From Limnomonas spitsbergensis (lineage: Eukaryota > Chlorophyta > Chlorophyceae > Chlamydomonadales): a stretch of DNA of 64,000 nucleotides. How positions within the stretch are numbered: position 1 is the first letter of the stretch; each line of letters begins with the position of its first letter. Below are positions 1-10,899 of the stretch, piece by piece. Both the position numbers and the translations under genes were made by a program. Location of the stretch: positions 1,736,001 through 1,800,000 of the forward strand of contig JAYJMM010000021.1 of NCBI GenBank assembly GCA_037349105.1, given 5' to 3'. The notes beneath the pieces were generated by a model. That model ran no database searches. It was not told where the DNA came from and was given only the letters and a program-made list of their open reading frames with translations.

Positions 1-282
1 ACACCCTCACGGCATGGAAGCTGGGCAGAATCTGCCTGCCTCTCCCCTCCTGCCTCCCCTCATTGCCTCTCCTCACCTGCCTCCCCTGAAGTGTTCGCTG
101 CCTCCCCTCACCTGCTTCCCCTCACCTGCCCACTGCCTCCCTTCACCTGCCCGCTGCCTCCCATTCCATGCCCAATTCCTCCCATCACCTGCCCACACGG
201 GCTCCTCACCTTCCTCCCCTCACCTACTCGCTCAGTCCCTTCACCTGCCCGCCTCCTGCCCGCTAATCCCTGGACCTTGCAG
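1..282 (+). repeat. CT-rich degenerate repeat at the 3' end of an NMD3 intron
   Basis: This is the tail of an intron whose start lies outside the window. It ends in CTTGCAG directly before the first visible NMD3 exon. From about 45 to 265 it is a loose pyrimidine-rich repeat built on CCTCCCCTCACCTGCC. No coding content is supported. Confidence 0.6.
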
Positions 283-3200
283 GTCAAGCTCGTGGACGCA
301 GGCTTCATCTGGACGGAGCCTCACTCCAAGAGGCTGAAGGTCAAGCTCACGATCCAGGCAGGTGGCCCACGCTGGCAACTGCCGGCTGATTTCCCGCATC
401 CTCAAGGGGCAACGGGCTCGCTGAACCATATGCCTTAATATGATGCTCAGTCGGGATTCCTCGAGGACATGCTGGTCTTACATGGGCGTAAGTTTCCATG
501 ATCCATATTGGCCATGCTGGCCATGCAAGGGCGCAAATCTCAATTATTCATGCCGTCCATGTCGCCTGCCACACACCATGCTGGTCTTGCAAGGGTCCAA
601 GTTCCCATGCTCCCTGTTGGCCATGTTGCCCAGCAAGCCATGCTGGCCATGCAAGGGTGCATGGTTCACCGGATCTCATGTTGCCCTCCTAGCAGGAGAC
701 ATGCGCCTCACAGGCGACCATGGCCACCGAGATGCACCCCGGGCTTGAATACCTCCATGCACCCCGGGCTTGAATACGTCCATGCACCCCGGGCTTGAAT
801 ACGTCCATGCACCCCGGGCTTGAATACGTCCATGCACCCCGGGCTTGAATACGTCCATGCACCCCGGGCTTGAATACGTCCATGCACCCCGGGCTTGAAT
901 ACGTCCATGCACCCCGGGCTTGAATACGTCCATGCACCCCGGGCTTGAATACGTCCATGCACCCCGGGCTTGAATACGTCCATGCACCCCGGGCTTGAAT
1001 ACGTCCATGCACCCCGGGCTTGAATACGTCCATGCACCCCGGGCTTGAATACGTCCATGCACCCCGGGCTTGAATACGTCCATGCACCCCGGGCTTGAAT
1101 ACGTCCATGCACCCCGGGCTTGAATACGTCCATGCACCCCGGGCTTGAATACGTCCATGCACCCCGGGCTTGAATACGTCCATGCACCCGGGCTTGAATA
1201 CCTCCCTTCAGTTTATTTGCACAAATGTCTCATGAACGATCCTTTTACGTATTCCCGACCTCAACACCTGGTGTGCAGGCAGAGGTTTTCAATGGCGCCA
1301 TCTTGCAGCAGACCTTCGTGGTGGAGTACGTGATTGAGAACAACATGTGTCTGGAGTGCACGCGGATCAATGCAAACCCCAACACGTGGACTGCGTGCGT
1401 GCAGGTGAGGTGGCCTAGTTTAGGGTTTAGGGTGTTGGGAATTAATGCAAACCCCCACACGTGGACTGCGTGTGTGCAGGTGAGGGGGCCTGTGCGACCC
1501 TCTCATGTGCAATGGTGCATGGCTGTCTTGTGGCGTGGTCCTGGGTCATGCCCTAGTGTTTGTGCAGGCGCTTCACAGGAGGGCCTCAGGGTTACCTTTC
1601 TCGTGGCTGGCTTGAGTTTTAAGCTACATTTCGGCTACCTCCTGGCCTTGGGCCGGAGCCCCCAGGCGAGGACAGCCCTGCTGCTGAGGCCATCGACTGT
1701 TGTGCAGTCAAGATTTGACCCCAATGGGGCCTTCGGCGGCCCCTAGGTGGCCCCCCCCTGTGGCTCTGAGAGATGACTAACTCTCCGGTGGGTCACTCAT
1801 GGACTGCATGGAGCAGTTCAATAATGCTGTTCAATACAGAACTGCTGACGGAGCTCTCCGTATGGAAAATATGATATTGCAGCTCCCTGCTATTTACACC
1901 CCGTGTCCCACTGTGTCTGACCCGCACACCTGTGTCTCCCTGTGTATGATCTTGACTCCCCTCACCCCTCCCCCTGTGCATGGTCTCCTCGTGCGGCCCC
2001 CCTACATCCCCCCCCTGTGCATGACCCGACTTGTCCCTCTTTGACCGCTCCTTTCACAGCTCCGGCAGCACGTGTACCACAAGCGCACCTTCCTGTTCCT
2101 GGAGCAGCTCATCCTGAAGCACGGAGCAGACACCCAGTGCACCAACATCAAGGATATCCACGAGGGTGAGAGGGGGGCAGTGGGCAGGGGGGGAGAAGCC
2201 CTGGCAGGGAAAGAAGGGACAAGGAGGGTATGAGAGAGAGAGAGAGAGTGGGGTAAGGAGGGGGGGGTGTAATGTAGTGCTGAAAGAGAGGGGTCTAAGA
2301 CTAGCAATGCTGCAGGCTGCTCCTCCTTAAGATCCCAGCCTGCGTCTGCATGAGGATTGCACTGGCTGCGTTTGTATGGCCGGCGATTAAGGAGAAGGAG
2401 GACCTCGCGGCTGATGCTTAAAATCCCACCTGCACCCGCGCCTTACTTCATCCTCCACATCAAAACACGAGCGCCTCTCTGACCGCCTTTTGTGTGTCCG
2501 GCAGGTGTGGACTTCTTCTTTGCCACGCGGGCACACGCGCTCAAGTTTGTGGACTTCCTGCAGAGCTGTGTCCCCATCCGCTTCCGCACGGACAAGCAGC
2601 TCATCTCCCACGACACGCATAACAACACGTACAACTACAAGTACACCTTCTCCGTGGAGATCGTGGCAGTTTGCAAGGTGAAGACACGTGTGTGTGTGGG
2701 GGGGGGAGGAGGGTAGGCGCATGGGCATGAGTGCACGTGACTGCATTTGTCTGCATATCTGTCCGTGCAGAGCCCTGCAGCAACTCAGCCTGTTAGGGCC
2801 ATGGTGGCCCTGAGGTCAGGCTAGACCCTGCCTGAGATCCTAGGCCTTTTGCTCCCTTCTCAACCTCCCCGTCCTCACTGCCCTATGACCCCCCTGTGTG
2901 TGCAGGATGACTTGGTGTGCCTCCCGCAAAAAGTGTCGGCTAGCCTGGGTCACTTGGGCCCCATGCTGCTGTGCACCAAGGTGTCCAACCAGATCACGCT
3001 CACCGACCCCTTCACGCTGAGGAGCACGAGCATGGACGTGAGTGTGATCTCGGGGTCTGGTATCGCCTTGCGAGGCGACGTTTGTGATTCAACTTAATAA
3101 GGTATAGATAGACCTCTTCAAATAAATACGTTTTAGATATACCTCCACCAGGAAAGGTACTAGATGTTGAGCTGGGAGGTTGGGATTGGTTGTCAGGAGG

Positions 3201-6200
3201 TAGATAAACGTATTTGCCCGGCTCATCACAGCCAGAATCCACATCGAGGAGTATTTTTTCTTCTTGACTCATCTACATGTCAGCTATATTCTGGTTTCTA
3301 GCTTGAGGCCATAGGAGTGGCCAGCCATGCTGCCTGGTCAGCCGTCGGCTGCCGCTGGTCCTGGTTGGATCCCAATTCCAATTGGGCCCCGAACTCCTTT
3401 GTGGGGCGTCCTGCCGTAGCTGAAAAAGGAAACAATGAGCCAGCCAGCGCCCTTATAGCTCTGTTGTCGATGTGTTCATGCAGGCCCCCATCTACTACCG
3501 GCAACCGTTCCTGGCCGCTTCCTCCGGCAAGCAGATGGTCAAGTATGTGGTGCTGGACGTGGAGCCCATCCGTGGGTATCAGAACCAGGGCCGCTGGATC
3601 CTGGCAGAGGTGCAGGTGGCAAGAGAGTCGGACTTTGGGCGCAATGACAAGATCTTCTTCGGCAAGACGCACCTCGGTCACCTACTGAAACCTGGTAAGG
3701 ACTCTGTAGGCCCGGCTCACCTGCTCACCTGCTCACACCTGCTCACTTGCTCCGGTAAGCTGATGGGGGGACCCTGGACCTTACGAGGGGAACATGGCTG
3801 AATTCGAGGCGTGGCCACATGGCATATGGTTCACAGGGTCACAGGCATGGTATACGGTATCATACACACGACAGCTCCCACAATTGTTTGCTGAGGGATG
3901 AGCGGTCACACATTTTTATTTTGCAACGATGCCATCTTTATCAGGCCACCATACGGCTGCCCAAGGCCCCCATGGGGGGCAAATCTTGACTGGCCTACGC
4001 CCATGGCGGCTTAACCAGCATGGCTGGCCTGGGGCCTCTGGTCTTCGTCTAGGAGGTCGCTGAAATGTAGCCGAAACGTGGCCGAGCCACGAAAGGAACA
4101 CTGCATGGCAGCGCTGTGGCCAGTGACAGGAACAAAAGTGCCTGCTTGGGTTCCCACTCGTCAGAATCCCTTTCTTGACCTCATCTGTGGCCCAGCCATC
4201 ATGAGGTTATCCCCCTAGGATGGAAGCCCTCTCCCTCCATGACCGCTCGTCAGAATCGCTCCGTTGACCTGATTTGTGATCGCCCCCTCTTGCTGCCAAA
4301 GGGGACATGGCGCTGGGGTACGACTTGTCGGCGGCGCAGATCGTGGGTTTAGATTTTGACGCCTTCATCGGCAAAGGTGGCTCGTTGCCAGACGTCATGC
4401 TGGTGCGCAAGAGCTACGAAGAGAAGAGACGGAAGAAACGTAACAAGGTGAGCGTGAGGGCCTCTGGCCTTCAATTTTCTTTTCACGGCCACAAGTCTGC
4501 TTCGGCGGGGTGCCCCGCAGCCATAGGTCCAACCTTGACAGGCCTGCAATGGATGGCCCAAGCTACATGGCTGGCTGCGCATGGGGCCTCCAGATGTAGT
4601 CAGAGATGTAGCTTGACATGAGTTGCAGCCTGGCCACGAAAAAACAAACGCTGCTTGCCATCAGCAGCACATCTTTGTGCCCTATCTTTGTGCACATCTT
4701 TGTGCCCTATTTTAGCGGGTGTCCAGGTTGATGTGTACCTCCTGATGTGTGCTCTGCATGCCTGCTCTGCTGCTGAAAATTGGCAGCTGCGTTCTTTCCT
4801 GCCTGGTGTATTTACCGCAAGTGCCGCATTTTCATCCCGTCCCACGGGTATCAATTATGTTGTTCCGCTGGGCACAAAATTGCGAGTTCCACATATTTGT
4901 TTCAGCCTCTGCTTTCGCCGACTGCTTTGCTGCTGTGCTCTGCTGCCAGGGCACTGCTGCTCGTGAGTGGAAGCTGAAGCGCCTGGACATGGAGGTGGAT
5001 GACGGGACAGACGGCGTCGGGCGCGGAGGCGGGTCACGCGGGAGAGCCGCCACCCTGGCTGAAATGGAGGAGCAGGAGAGGGAGCGCTTCCTGGAGGTGA
5101 GGGCGGGGGCAGGGAGCAAATCAGCAAACAATGAACCCTGAAGGTTAGGTGTGCACGGCCCCGGGGGTGAGGGAGCAGGAAGCGTATCCTGAAGTGGAGG
5201 AGCAGGAGAGGGCGCGCCTTCTGGAGGTGAGGGAGGGGGCTAGCAGTGGATGTTGCTTCAGCTGCAAGGACACCATTGGCAGGCCTCCCTGCATCTGCCA
5301 TTGGCGTAATTGGGACCGAATCTGGATTGGCTTATGGCTGGTGGCCGATGCAACATTGCCGGTCACACCTGAGGCTCATGTCTGTGAAGACATGTAGCTG
5401 AGTCTAATAAATTATAATAAATACAAATAGGACAAAATGGTAGAGGGACGCAAACTTCGAATCCTACCGGCTGAGCATGCACCGCCTTCTGGTACATCTG
5501 TGGAACTATTTAATAATCCTCGACATCCTCGTCTGATTTTGCCTCACTTGACCTGCCGCGTTGTTTTCTTAATGCACGACCATGTGCGGGGGTGCTGTAC
5601 AAGGGAGGGATACAGAGGTTTTGCTGCCCTGCTTGGCTGATCAGCACAGCCGCCATGCTTGCCATGCTTTACTTGCCGCCACGGCTTGCTTCATGTCATG
5701 CTGATCAACATAGCAGCCATGCTTGCCATGTCTTCTGCCCTGCTTGCCATGTCTTTTGCCCTGCCTGCCATGTCTTTTGCCCTGCTTGCCATGTCTTTTG
5801 CCCTGCTTGCCATGTCTTTTGCCCTGCTTGCCATGTCTTTTGCCCTGCTTGCCATGTCTTTTGCCCTGCTTGCCATGTCTTTTGCCGCGCCAGGGCTTGT
5901 CGATCTCGTCTTGCTGATCAGGAAACCCCCTTGTTGCCTTATAGGACCTGGAGGAGGACCCGGAGCTGCGGCAGCGCATCAACATCTATAAGGACAAGGA
6001 TGCGCTGGCAGCAAAGCTCGCCAAACAGGGCGCGCCCGGAGTACCTCTGCCCGCTGGGTTGCAAGGAGATGGCATGAGCGAGACTGACGACGATGAGGAT
6101 GACCTGCCACAGGTAGGTTGTTTCCCCCCGGTGACAGGCTTGTGTGGCAGGCTTGCTTGGCTTGTCTGACAGCCCTGGGTGTATGAGTGTCAGAGTTAGC

Positions 6201-6636
6201 GCGCGTCCACAGGTAGGTTATTTCCCCGGTGACAGGCTTGTGCGAATTTCCCCGAGCATGTCCTGGCTGTCTGACTGTCAGACTCACCGTGCGTTCTCGT
6301 GTCAAGTTCTGCATGATTGGGAGCTCACGACAGACATGTATCAGATGTTCTGACAGCCATGTGGCAGGCCTTATGCCGTGTTTTTCCCCGCTGATACTGT
6401 GGCTGTTTCGTGGAGGTCTGGTATGACATTTGTCACATCGTGATGCAATATCACCTGACGGTGACAGCATCAGTCTAGTCCTACTTTATGCACCCGTCAA
6501 TCAAAGCCTGAATCTGCTTCTTGCCTTTCCACTTCAGATCCCCCTGGAGGAGCTGCTAGACGATCTGGAAGCACTTCAGCTGAGAAATGGGGACGAGGAC
6601 GCCATGGCAGAGGATGATGATATGGAAGATGCTTGA
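283..6636 (+). CDS. NMD3: NMD3, 60S ribosomal subunit nuclear export adaptor (5' end outside window)
   Basis: NMD3 binds the nascent 60S subunit and links it to the CRM1 exportin; this is family knowledge. Ten visible exons: 283-361, 1283-1404, 2060-2165, 2505-2677, 2906-3037, 3484-3694, 4302-4447, 4968-5096, 5945-6112, 6538-6636. All have GT-AG borders, phases close throughout, and they give 454 residues ending in TGA. Diagnostic stretches are VDAGFIWTEPHSKRLKVKL at the start, QLISHDTHNNTYNYKYTFSV in the middle, FGKTHLGHLLKPGD, and a leucine-rich nuclear-export-like tail IPLEELLDDLEALQL followed by an acidic end. Compared with the roughly 500-residue animal protein about 100 N-terminal residues, including the Cys-rich zinc-binding part, lie before the window. 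Introns 2, 8 and 9 carry decayed copies of the preceding exon end plus its 5' splice site. I see no TGTAA signal shortly after the stop. Confidence 0.92.
732..1205 (+). repeat. 25-bp minisatellite, 19 copies, in NMD3 intron
   Basis: The unit starts ATGCACCCCGGGC and ends TGAATACGTCC. Nineteen copies follow one another with an exact 25-base period, and only the last is one base short. The first and last units share ACCTCC where all inner units have ACGTCC. The array sits in the intron between the first two visible NMD3 exons (362-1282). It is stop-free in several frames, but only because of the repeat. The flank at 440-700 holds a looser family of CATGCTGGCCATGCAAGG-like words. Confidence 0.95.
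1441..1486 (+). repeat. Intronic copy of NMD3 exon 2 end plus 5' splice site
   Basis: The last 39 bases of exon 2 and the first bases of its intron (1366-1411) recur 75 bases downstream with few changes, including the GCAG/GTGAGG junction (real donor at 1405, copy at 1480). Translated, the copy still reads INANPHTWTACVQV against INANPNTWTACVQV. Use of the upstream donor is required for frame with exon 3 (2060). Confidence 0.9.
5189..5236 (+). repeat. Intronic copy of NMD3 exon 8 end plus 5' splice site
   Basis: Bases 5059-5106 (end of exon 8, donor at 5097) recur 130 bases downstream with the donor-like site CTGGAG/GTGAGG at 5227. About 43 of 48 positions agree. The real exon must end at the first site, because exon 9 (5945) continues in phase 0 from it. 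Confidence 0.9.
5721..5888 (+). repeat. 21-bp minisatellite, 8 copies, in NMD3 intron 8
   Basis: Eight units of GCTTGCCATGTCTTTTGCCC-type sequence with a 21-base period end shortly before the exon 9 acceptor at 5944. The period is a multiple of three, so several frames stay open; nothing suggests translation. Confidence 0.9.
6211..6247 (+). repeat. Intronic copy of NMD3 exon 9 5' splice site
   Basis: CCACAG/GTAGGTTGTTTCC at the exon 9 donor (6113) recurs exactly 100 bases later as CCACAG/GTAGGTTATTTCC (6213). Similarity continues for about 35 bases into the intron and then fades. Confidence 0.85.
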
Positions 6637-7059
6637 TTATATAATGTCATATCATGGGAAAAGGAACTGTAGAGAATATAGGTTTGGTGGGTTCTCATGC
6701 CCTACTGGTGGATGGTGACTGGGTCATGGGCTCATTGCCCACCCCTCAGGGCCTCGAAGGCGCTCCCAGTCTCCCAACAGGATCAGTTGTCGTCATGCCA
6801 TGGGGAGGGGGGGCTGAAACGTGTGGTCTGCTGATACGAATCTGACGAGCTCTTATTATAATTGTGGATATTACATAGGCCAAAGACGTTATCGTGTTCT
6901 CGTTCGGAATAAAAAGTTGCATTGAGCCCCACTAGTCACACATGATTTAAGTGCGAACAGCGCCATGCATCTGCGCTTCCTGTTTATTGTGGAGTTTCAA
7001 TCATACCACTACCCATTTATCGTAAGCCTCGACAACTTAAGAAGCTGTCTGATTGACAA
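6637..7059. other. Intergenic: NMD3 3' flank and upstream region of next gene
   Basis: Contains the NMD3 3' UTR and the promoter or 5' UTR of the gene starting at 7060. I found no TGTAA motif, tRNA, repeat array or other specific element. Confidence 0.5.
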
Positions 7060-9663
7060 ATGGGCCTTTTCGGAGACCTGCCAGCAGCTCTCGTAAAAAA
7101 GCCGACCTCGGACAGTGCCCAAGGACCTGACTTGGAAGCCCAGCTAGCAAAATTGCGAAAGGTCGATCCCTCTCCCCAGACAGATGACGACGAGGAGGGT
7201 GACAGCGACGCGGAGTCCTCTGGCAACGTGTCTGAGGAGGCCCCACAACCCCAGGACCTGAGACGAAGGCCAAGGCCCCGAGATGAAGATGAAGCCGAGA
7301 CAGAGCGTTCAAATGCAGCGCCCGTCCCGCAACCTTTGGCCAAACGGGTGCGGATCCATGATGACGTGGTCACAGCCACTTTTGAGCCCTGCCATGCAGC
7401 GCCAGTAGCACCGCCCAAGCCAGGGGATGAGGACGATCCAGTCACTTCGGCCTTGAGGAAAATCGCCTCGCACATTGGTAATGCTGCCAAGTTCCCCAAG
7501 GCGAGTCCGCTGCTGAGGAAGCTTCTTGATGGCAGCGCGCTGGCCAAGGCCCACCAGCCGGATCTCTTTGAGGCCATCCGTGCTGCATTCTGCGAGCCAG
7601 CCACATGCGCAGAGCCCACTTTACGCCGCGAGTACATGAAGCTCATTGGCTCAATAGCCAATCGTCCGGACCTGTTTGGAAGGGCGGAAAGAGCCCACAT
7701 GGACATCTACCGGCTTGTTGGACATGTGCAGGCAAGCAAAACAGCCGTGCTTTGCGCACACCCAATTTGCGCATGGCGCTCTCCCCATGTGCGCATGGCA
7801 AACCTCAAGTGCACATGGCACCCACCCTATGTACGCATGGTGCACACCACATGTGCGCATGGCGCACACCTCATGTACATGGGATGCTCGCCCCTCACAT
7901 GTCTGCATGCGCCCTTCTAGACTTGATTTAATTTTCCTACTTTTTTCATGTCATGCACTCGGTTATGCATGGGCTGTGTTCTTCCTGCGCACATTCTATA
8001 ACCAATCATCCCCGTTTTCCCTCTTGAAGACGCATTTCCAACGAGCCTCAGCCGTCGAAATACGCCCTGCCTGAAGTAGGCTGGGCATGAGGACATGGCC
8101 GTTAGCTCATGCCAAAAACATGGTGTCAGAGCTCTGACCTGCATCTTGTGCCCTTTCAGAACCAAATGTCCACGGACGACAACTTCCAGTTCAACAAAGC
8201 ACTGACGCATGTGCGGGAGGCTGCTGATGAGCTGGCGGACGCGACGCCAGAGGACGAGGAGGCGCTCATGCGCATGACCTCGTACGTGGGTAACGCATGG
8301 GTTGCGCCGGGCAGCGCACACGCTGACGACGCCAGGCTCCGCTCCGAGCAGTACCAACGCGCCCGCGAGGATCACAAGCTCGCCATGAAGCGGTGGGAGA
8401 GGGAGCAGGATAGGCTAGACGAGGAGGAGGAGCGGGCGCAGCAGCAGCATGCGGAGGTGGAGGAGGGCCAGAGGCCTGACGCTGATGAAGCCGACCCATT
8501 TGGTCTAGACACGCTCCTTGCTGAACCGGCGAGGCCGCCTCCGGGCCCACGGCGGCGGAAGCCCCCTCCTGCTGCACCTGCCGCGCCCCCGGCCTCGGTA
8601 GCGTCAACGTCTGCGTGGGATGCGACAGAGGTTGGGTGCATGCGGAGGGAGGCGGTGGTGCAGTGCCTTGCGACAGCCAAGGGCTTCCACAAGCTGGCGT
8701 GGGCGCGGACTGGAGTGGAGCTTTTGGTGGAGCACTGCCATGAGAACAGGAGCAGGTGGGCGGTCACTAGGGCAGGGGCGGGGGGGGCGCGCAAGGGCTT
8801 GGTACGGTGCGGCCTGATTGCCCTGGATGAATTCATGGGGGGGGGGGCTCTCTCCATGATTCATCAATTCACGTGTTGGATCATCAGGAGGGTTCCTCTA
8901 TGGCCCGTTTCTTGGCTGTTCAGTCATGCAAGCGTTACTAACAACTACCTCCCAGCATGCAGGGCTGCCTGAGGGCTTGCCGGAAGGGTGCTTTTTAAAG
9001 AAAGCGATGCACAGATTTCTGCGCTGCAGTGTATGCATGCATGCCACTACGTGTTATGCATGGCAGATTCTGTGCTGCTCATCAGCCCGATGCTCAAATG
9101 CTGTTGCCTGTCATGCTTGGCAGGTTCTGTGTCGCCCAGCAGCCCGCCCTGGAGGAACTCATGGCGTGGGTCAGGCAGCAGCGGGCTCTGAGGAAACAGG
9201 TGAGTCATGACTCATGAGCGAGGGAGGGTGGGGGAATCAAGGTATGTCATGAGGGAGGGTGTCCAGCTCTTGAGCAGGTACGGCTGGGACAAGGACCAGC
9301 TGGCAGGCGTTTTATCAAATAGGTGGATTGGTGCCTGCCCTAAGATGTGCATTGTGCATGTGGGTGAACCAGGCAGGCAAGCTGGTTGGCATGGTTGTGG
9401 TAGATCGCCATCTCTCTTGCCCCACCGCCTCTCTCTTAAACTTATGATGAGTCTCTCTCCCTGGCCTCTTTCTCTGACATGCCCGTGCGTCTTTCCCCTG
9501 ATGCCCAATTTCCTCCTTGTAGGGCCCCTCTGCGCGTGAGGTGAACCGTGACTCCACGACATTTGACCGTGCACGTGCGGAATGGAGCAAGAAAGCCACG
9601 GTCAGCCATCGGGGGAAAGTGGGAGGGGGTGGCGATACCAAGTCAAACAACTGGCTGGGATGA
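7060..9663 (+). CDS. Uncharacterised 494-residue acidic protein, 4 exons
   Basis: I do not recognise this gene. Exons are 7060-7731, 8160-8755, 9124-9199 and 9523-9663; phases close and give 494 residues. The start MGLFGDLPAALVKKP follows a stop-rich leader and is the first ATG in frame. Residues about 45-90 are acidic and then Arg/Glu-rich. Residues about 125-215 look like a helical folded domain (LLRKLLDGSALAKAHQPD; MDIYRLVGHVQ), and a long charged coiled-coil stretch (about 300-350) precedes a Pro-rich linker. The C-terminus FDRARAEWSKKAT...SHRGKVGGGGD...NNWLG looks conserved. Intron 1 appears to be of GC-AG type (CAG/GCAAGC at 7732). Intron 2 contains a decayed duplicate of the exon 3 acceptor. 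A nuclear protein is plausible from composition only. Confidence 0.72.
7758..7890 (+). repeat. Degenerate 27-28-bp repeat behind exon 1 of the unknown gene
   Basis: Four to five loose copies of CATGTGCGCATGGC-type words lie within the intron just after the GC donor at 7732. They resemble the exon end and donor themselves (ACATGTGCAGGCAAGC), so this may be another junction-derived repeat, strongly decayed. Confidence 0.5.
9046..9093 (+). repeat. Upstream copy of a 3' splice site (exon 3 of the unknown gene)
   Basis: The real acceptor TGGCAG/GTTCTGTGTCGCCC (exon from 9124) has a copy 57 bases upstream, TGGCAG/ATTCTGTGCTGCTC (AG at 9065-9066), followed by the shared CAGCCCG. Frame with exon 2 (phase 2) and exon 4 requires the downstream copy. 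Confidence 0.75.
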
Positions 9664-10899
9664 AGACCCATCCTTACACGATCTGGTTTGATGAGCGTCC
9701 ACTCCTTTTCTAGGATGTGGAGCCTTCCTATGGACCTCTGCCACCGGTTCAGGCCAGGACAAAAGGTCCATTCTAGTGGCCTGGGGGTCCATTGTGGTCA
9801 TTCAACCTCTGGGGCAGTGGACTATGATGGTTGCTGACTGATGGTGATATTGTGACACGGGCCTGCTTTGTCACGCGCTGTGTGCCTTTGTAGCTCACTT
9901 GCTTCACTGCGGTACCTAGTTCATGTATCGTAGCCGAAAACCGGTAAGGGGAAGTCAGAATGGTTAGTATTATACATATATTTTCTGGTGCCTGGAGAAA
10001 AGCATCCTTGTTGTTAACCTGTGACACTTCTTGTACTCATTCGCATGTTTGGACTACCAGTACAAGGTCTGCTGGCTTCGACAGTTCTCGTTATGATGTG
10101 TTGACAGCTGACTGGTAAAAGTGTGGGGGCCATAAAAGATGAAATACGTGGCCATAGTTGGCATAACAATACCTTTATGTAACGTCATCGATCTGTAACA
10201 TTCATTCAACTTCATCTGTGCTTCATTGGCCTTGTTGCGACTTTACAGCGTGAGGATTGACAGTTGTTATGGCGAAACGAGTGGTCAACAAATGAACATC
10301 AACTGATTCCTCAGTCCAGTTCTCTCAGTAGTCTGCTTCCAGGCCCACATTTTTCTGTCTACTCAGAGACAGTGTCGCCGAGTGATTGGTTGTGGAGGAT
10401 CCCATCATTTATAGATCCAACCTTGGTGGCTGGACGTAAGGGTTGTATTATGCAAACAGGCAAGCTTCACAGCTGCTCATACCGGTATAAGAAAATCGAC
10501 AGTTTTGAAGGTTATCACACCCTGCCTGAAAAACAAAAATGCAAGCATTTCGCTCGATGAAATCCAGTTCACAGGTCAGTTCCTGGTACCAGATGGAAAA
10601 ACACCAGGCGGGTGAGCGTCTGGTTGTGGCTTCAACCAGGTGGGGCTCGACTTGGCTCTACGGGGCATGTAAAACATCACATCCCCGGGCGGTGACGCAA
10701 CAGTGGCCAATCCTCAAGGGGGTTGAACGCACCACAAATAAGCAAAGTTTCAAACAACTCGAGACCGCGCAGCCATGCATGCAAGGGGCAGTCGGCTAAA
10801 CAACTGAGACAAAAAAAATCTGAACCAATCTGATACCATACATTATTTAAGCACTGTCAGACCTGGGGTTCGGAGGCCGGTAATTTTTTTTTCCAGCCT
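9664..10899. other. Convergent intergenic region
   Basis: Lies between the 3' ends of the plus-strand gene ending at 9663 and the minus-strand gene ending at 10900. Apart from two TGTAA motifs near 10180 I see no gene, RNA or clear repeat. Short open stretches here lack coding character. Confidence 0.5.
10178..10198 (+). promoter_or_regulatory. Candidate green-algal poly(A) signals (two TGTAA motifs)
   Basis: TGTAA occurs at 10178-10182 and 10194-10198, about 515 bases after the stop at 9663. TGTAA is the typical chlorophyte polyadenylation signal; assignment to the upstream gene is inference. Confidence 0.3.

Noticed and set aside
676..1187. Minus-strand open frames with a 25-residue periodic product
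   Set aside because: Produced by the 25-bp minisatellite, inside an NMD3 intron, all three frames equally open.
5400..5475. tRNA- or pol III-like words (TGGTAGAGGG and CTTCGAATCC)
   Set aside because: No acceptor or anticodon stem can be formed at the right spacing.
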